Under the pieces are notes generated by a model. That model made no database searches, was not told the DNA's origin, and saw only the letters and a program-made list of their open reading frames with translations. The translations under genes and the position numbers were made by a program. 64,000 bases of DNA, taken from positions 29,287 to 93,286 of the forward strand of contig NZ_CYSR01000026.1 in the NCBI RefSeq assembly GCF_001458395.1, given 5' to 3'. Shown piece after piece: positions 60,438-64,000 of the stretch. Origin of the DNA: Leisingera aquaemixtae. Its GTDB lineage: Bacteria; Pseudomonadota; Alphaproteobacteria; Rhodobacterales; Rhodobacteraceae. How positions within the stretch are numbered: position 1 is the first letter of the stretch; every line of letters begins with the position of its first letter.

Positions 60438-62786
60438 ATGACCGACCTGGTAGAAGATCCCGACATGCCGTCTGCCCCTGAACAGGGTGAAATCCTGGAA
60501 CCGCTGCGCCGCGCCATTGGCGAGCGCTATCTGACCTATGCGCTCAGCACCATCATGCACCGGGCGCTGCCCGACGCGCGTGACGGGCTGAAGCCGGTGC
60601 ACCGGCGCATTCTCTATGCGATGAACCGCCTGCGGCTCAGCTCCACTGGCGGCTTCCTGAAGTCGGCCAAGATCTCCGGCGACACCATGGGCGACTTCCA
60701 CCCCCACGGCGACGCCGCAATCTATGACGCGATGGCGCGCCTGGCGCAGGACTTCAACGTCCGCTACCCGCTGGTCGACGGCCAGGGAAACTTCGGCAAC
60801 ATCGACGGCGATAACCCGGCGGCGTCGCGCTACACCGAAGCGCGGATGACCTTCGTGGCCGAGGCGATGCTGGACGGCCTGAACGAGGACGCGGTCGATT
60901 TCCGCGACAACTACGACGGCCGCCTGACCGAACCGGCGGTGCTGCCCGCGACCTTCCCGAACATCCTGGCCAATGGTGCCGCCGGCATCGCGGTCGGCAT
61001 GGCCACCAACATCCCGCCGCATAACATTGCCGAGCTGATCGACGCCTGCCTGCATCTGATCAAAACGCCCGACGCCCGCGATGACACGCTGCTGAACTAT
61101 GTGCCGGGGCCCGATTTCCCCACCGGCGGCATCATCGTTGAGCCTAAGGAAAACATCGCCAAGGCCTACAGCACCGGCCGCGGCTCCTTCCGCCTGCGCT
61201 GCAAGTATGAGGTCGAGGACCTGGGCCGCGGCCAGTGGCAGATCGTCGTCACCGAGATCCCCTATCAGGTCCAGAAGTCCAAGCTGATCGAGAAGATCGC
61301 CGAGCTGATCCAGACCAAGAAGGTGCCGATCCTCGCCGATGTGCGTGACGAATCGGCGGACGACATCCGTGTCATCCTGGAACCCAAGTCCAAGAACGTG
61401 GACCCCGAGGTTCTGATGAACATGATGTTCCGCAACTCGGACCTGGAAATCCGCTTCAGCCTCAACATGAACGTGCTGATCGACGGCGTGACCCCCAAGG
61501 TCTGCTCGATGAAGGAGGTGCTGCGCGCCTTCCTCGACCACCGCCGCGACGTGCTGCAGCGCCGCTCGCGCCACCGGATGGAAAAGATCGACCACCGGCT
61601 GGAGGTGCTCGAAGGTTTCATCATTGCCTTCCTGAACCTCGACCGGGTGATCGACATCATCCGTTATGACGAGGACCCGAAGGCGGCCCTGATCCGCGAG
61701 GACTGGAGCAAGGACCACCCGCGCGCCCTCACCGAGGCCGATTACATCACCCCGGCGCAAGGCGCGGGCGAGCTGACAGAGGTGCAGGCCGAGGCGATCC
61801 TCAACATGCGCCTGCGGTCTTTGCGCAAGCTGGAAGAGATCGAACTGACCCGCGAGCGCGACGCCCTGCGCGAGGAGCGCGCCGGGCTGGTGGACCTGCT
61901 GGCCTCCGAAGAACTCCAGTGGTCCCGCATCTCCGAGCAGCTGAAGGAAACCAAGAAACAGTTCGGCAAGGATTACGAAGGCGGCGCCCGCCGCACGCTG
62001 TTCGCCGAAGCAGGCGAGGCCGAAGACGTGCCGCTTGAGGCGATGATCGACCGCGAGCCGATCACCGTGGTCTGCTCCCAGATGGGCTGGATCCGCGCCA
62101 TGACCGGCCATATCGACCTCAGCCGCGAGCTGAAGTTCAAGGACGGCGACGCCCCGCGCTTCATCTTCCACGCGGAAACCACCGACAAGCTCTTGGTGTT
62201 CGGTTCCAACGGCCGCTTCTACACCCTGTCGGCGGCCAACCTGCCGGGCGGCCGCGGCATGGGCGAACCGCTGCGCCTGATCGTCGACCTGCCGAACGAG
62301 GCGGAGATCGTCGACCTGCTCATCCACAACCCGGAAGGCCGCCTGCTGGTCGCCTCGGATGCGGGCAACGGCTTCATCTGCGCCGAGAAAGAAATCGTCG
62401 CCCAGACCCGCAGCGGCAAACAGGTGCTGAACGTCAAGGACGACGAGCGCGCCAAGGTCTGTATCCCGGTGGAGGGCGACCACGTCGCCGTGGTCTCCGA
62501 GAACGGCAAATTCCTGGTCTTCGCGGTCGAGGAGATGCCCGAGCTGACCCGCGGCAAGGGCGTGCGCCTGCAGAAATACAACATGGCCCGCGGCAAACAG
62601 GGCTCGCTGGAGCTGGACGGCGGTCTCAGCGACATCACCACCTTCAACTGGGATGACGGGCTCAAGTGGGAAATGGGCGGCGGCAAGACCCGCCACGCGG
62701 CCGACCTCGGCGAATGGCTAGGCAAGCGCGCCAGCGTCGGCAAGCGTCCGCCGCACGGCTTCCCGCGGAGCTACAAGTTCAAATAG
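60438..62786 (+). CDS. parC: DNA topoisomerase IV subunit A
   Basis: A 782-residue type IIA topoisomerase subunit. The quinolone-resistance region has GDTMGDFHPHGDAAIYDAM, and the catalytic tyrosine is Y132 (AASRYTEARM). The C-terminal beta-pinwheel (about 500-780) is divergent from GyrA and lacks a clear GyrA box, which supports ParC. Its length and the acidic start EDPDMPSAPEQGEILEPLRR also match alphaproteobacterial ParC. The parB/parE partner is not in this window. Confidence 0.95.
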   Translation: MTDLVEDPDMPSAPEQGEILEPLRRAIGERYLTYALSTIMHRALPDARDGLKPVHRRILYAMNRLRLSSTGGFLKSAKISGDTMGDFHPHGDAAIYDAMARLAQDFNVRYPLVDGQGNFGNIDGDNPAASRYTEARMTFVAEAMLDGLNEDAVDFRDNYDGRLTEPAVLPATFPNILANGAAGIAVGMATNIPPHNIAELIDACLHLIKTPDARDDTLLNYVPGPDFPTGGIIVEPKENIAKAYSTGRGSFRLRCKYEVEDLGRGQWQIVVTEIPYQVQKSKLIEKIAELIQTKKVPILADVRDESADDIRVILEPKSKNVDPEVLMNMMFRNSDLEIRFSLNMNVLIDGVTPKVCSMKEVLRAFLDHRRDVLQRRSRHRMEKIDHRLEVLEGFIIAFLNLDRVIDIIRYDEDPKAALIREDWSKDHPRALTEADYITPAQGAGELTEVQAEAILNMRLRSLRKLEEIELTRERDALREERAGLVDLLASEELQWSRISEQLKETKKQFGKDYEGGARRTLFAEAGEAEDVPLEAMIDREPITVVCSQMGWIRAMTGHIDLSRELKFKDGDAPRFIFHAETTDKLLVFGSNGRFYTLSAANLPGGRGMGEPLRLIVDLPNEAEIVDLLIHNPEGRLLVASDAGNGFICAEKEIVAQTRSGKQVLNVKDDERAKVCIPVEGDHVAVVSENGKFLVFAVEEMPELTRGKGVRLQKYNMARGKQGSLELDGGLSDITTFNWDDGLKWEMGGGKTRHAADLGEWLGKRASVGKRPPHGFPRSYKFK

Positions 62787-62813
62787 GCAGCGGATTTTCC
62801 TGCCAGCCTGTGC

Positions 62814-62838
62814 CCCCCGCGCCACCCGCGCGGGGGTT
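62814..62838 (+). terminator. Weak GC-rich terminator after parC
   Basis: CCCCCGCG (62814-62821) and CGCGGGGG (62829-62836) form an 8-bp stem with a 7-base loop, followed by only two T. It starts 28 bases after the parC stop. Confidence 0.5.
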
Positions 62839-62913
62839 CCTGTTCAGGGGCCTTTACCCGCGGCGGCGCGCGGCGCTATCACGGCGGGGCCGAATACCTA
62901 CAGAGGACGCCTC

Positions 62914-63513
62914 ATGATCCGCATTTCTGCCCTGCTTGCCGCCCTGGCGCTGCTCACTGCCTGCGGTGAAACCCGGCTGGACGAAGCGCCCGAGGATCTG
63001 GGGGCGTTCCAGGCCCGGGTCACTCATGTCTACACCGAAAAGGCGCTGCAATGGCCGCTGTCGCGCAACGCCGACCACAGCGAATGGACCGCCCCGATCG
63101 AGACTGCGCTCAACACCCGGCTGCGGCGCTACGCAGGCACCCAGCAATACGATGTGGCGGTGACGCTCGAAGGCTTCATGCTGGCACCGCCCGGCGTGCC
63201 GGTGCTGTTCTCTCCCAAAAGCGCGGTGGTGGTGAACGTGTTTGTCTACGACGTGGCGAACAAGAAATTCCTCGCCAAGAAGCACCAGATGGAAATCTTC
63301 GAAAGCACCACCGGCGAAAGCGCGGTGCTGGGATCGGGCCATGCCCGCACCAAGGAACAGCAGATTCAAGGGCTGGCGGTCAATATCGCCGACAAGGTCG
63401 AGGAATGGATGGCCGAAAACCACAAGGAGCAGGGCTGGTTCGCACCGCGCCCCGCGGCGGGCGCTGCAAGCGCGGCAGCAGCGGCTGCGGCGGAGCCGGT
63501 TCCGGCTGGCTGA
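62914..63513 (+). CDS. Putative lipoprotein of unknown function
   Basis: A 199-residue protein with a lipoprotein signal (SALLAALALLTACGETRL, lipobox LTAC with Cys 17). The mature part has WTAPIETALNTRLRRYAG, FMLAPPGVPVLFSPKSAVV and TKEQQIQGLAVNIADKVEEW. An alanine-rich tail ends it. The shape recalls small outer-membrane-linked lipoproteins (DUF4136-like), but I do not recognise the family. It stands between parC and tuf, with its own gap of 124 bases to tuf. Confidence 0.75.
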   Translation: MIRISALLAALALLTACGETRLDEAPEDLGAFQARVTHVYTEKALQWPLSRNADHSEWTAPIETALNTRLRRYAGTQQYDVAVTLEGFMLAPPGVPVLFSPKSAVVVNVFVYDVANKKFLAKKHQMEIFESTTGESAVLGSGHARTKEQQIQGLAVNIADKVEEWMAENHKEQGWFAPRPAAGAASAAAAAAAEPVPAG

Positions 63514-63549
63514 GCCCGGTGATTTCCGCTTCTGTCAAGCAGGAACGGG

Positions 63550-63578
63550 TTGATTTTTGCGCGCAAACCAAATAATCC
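63550..63578 (+). promoter_or_regulatory. Predicted tuf promoter
   Basis: TTGATT (63550-63555) and TAATCC (63573-63578) are separated by exactly 17 bases. Transcription would start near 63585, about 50 bases before the tuf ATG. Confidence 0.45.
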
Positions 63579-63636
63579 GCCCGCGCAGAGGAAACCGGGT
63601 CAACGCTGACCCCTCATTTCAAAAGGCGCCCAAGGC

Positions 63637-64000
<364 letters not shown>

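Noticed and set aside
60297..62696. A 799-codon open frame on the reverse strand across parC
   Set aside because: It is a mirror of the GC-rich parC codons. Its product is a His/Gly/Val/Leu-rich string with no known domain, while parC in the forward frame is complete.
63514..63636. tRNA gene between the lipoprotein gene and tuf
   Set aside because: tRNA genes often flank tuf, but I find no GGTTCGA-type T-arm or acceptor pairing here. None was seen elsewhere in the window either.

Overview
The window looks like core chromosome of a marine alphaproteobacterium of the Rhodobacteraceae, most likely the Roseobacter group (Leisingera/Phaeobacter/Ruegeria-like). This is an inference from protein recognition and layout. 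The DNA is GC-rich. The F0 genes of ATP synthase (atpI-atpB-atpE-b'-b) stand apart from any F1 genes. There is a ChvI/ChvG-HPr kinase-RapZ-EIIA-HPr cluster, an enzyme typical of the ethylmalonyl-CoA pathway, and many short-spaced operons with overlapping starts and stops. I see no insertion sequence, prophage, CRISPR array, tRNA or rRNA. The window opens on the tail of one gene and closes inside tuf.

Layout. 0-4 kb: a LysR regulator, two EamA-type exporters, an ArsR-like regulator and a universal stress protein behind an FNR/DNR-like site. 4-6.7 kb: the F0 operon with two intergenic mRNA hairpins and a strong terminator. 6.8-13.5 kb: a GntR/FCD regulator, an aminotransferase, smc and two small secreted proteins. 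13.5-20 kb: a lytic transglycosylase, cobD-cobC, a glutathionyl-hydroquinone reductase-like enzyme, an L,D-transpeptidase and a PatB-type C-S lyase. 20-27.5 kb: peptide deformylase, a degenerate deformylase, fmt, a glycosyltransferase, rnhA, ispH and a small cytochrome c. 27.5-33 kb: an NYN protein, folK, rpoZ, a bifunctional (p)ppGpp enzyme and pdxJ. 33-39 kb: acpS-lepB-rnc, a Tat-exported multicopper oxidase on the opposite strand, then era-DUF1491-recO. 39-48 kb: two lipoproteins separated by a multi-hairpin element, the (2S)-methylsuccinyl-CoA dehydrogenase candidate, a TauE exporter, a CDF transporter, dgt, a minimal PAS/chemoreceptor-tip protein and pckA. 48-53 kb: chvI-chvG-hprK-rapZ-EIIA-HPr. 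53-60 kb: lipid and acyl-CoA genes, etfBA, the PduO-type adenosyltransferase and small membrane proteins. 60-64 kb: parC, a lipoprotein and the start of tuf.

How the parts fit. Many genes serve growth on organic acids and C2 or fatty substrates: pckA, hydroxybutyryl-CoA dehydrogenase, ETF, the methylsuccinyl-CoA dehydrogenase candidate and B12 supply for mutases. Others couple growth rate to stress: Rel, omega, ChvGI and the soluble PTS. Palindromes with a TAGCGCTA-like core lie upstream of both pckA and the F0 operon, which suggests shared carbon/energy control.

The least explained material is intergenic: a roughly 180-bp nested multi-hairpin element (39604-39780), an exact 22-bp-period array of palindromes (57652-57724) beside a 15-bp-arm hairpin, and related hairpin elements at 37953-38023 and 53805-53839. 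The clearest protein oddities are a deformylase paralogue without the catalytic Cys and Glu, a soluble mini-chemoreceptor, and a RapZ whose Walker A lysine is arginine.
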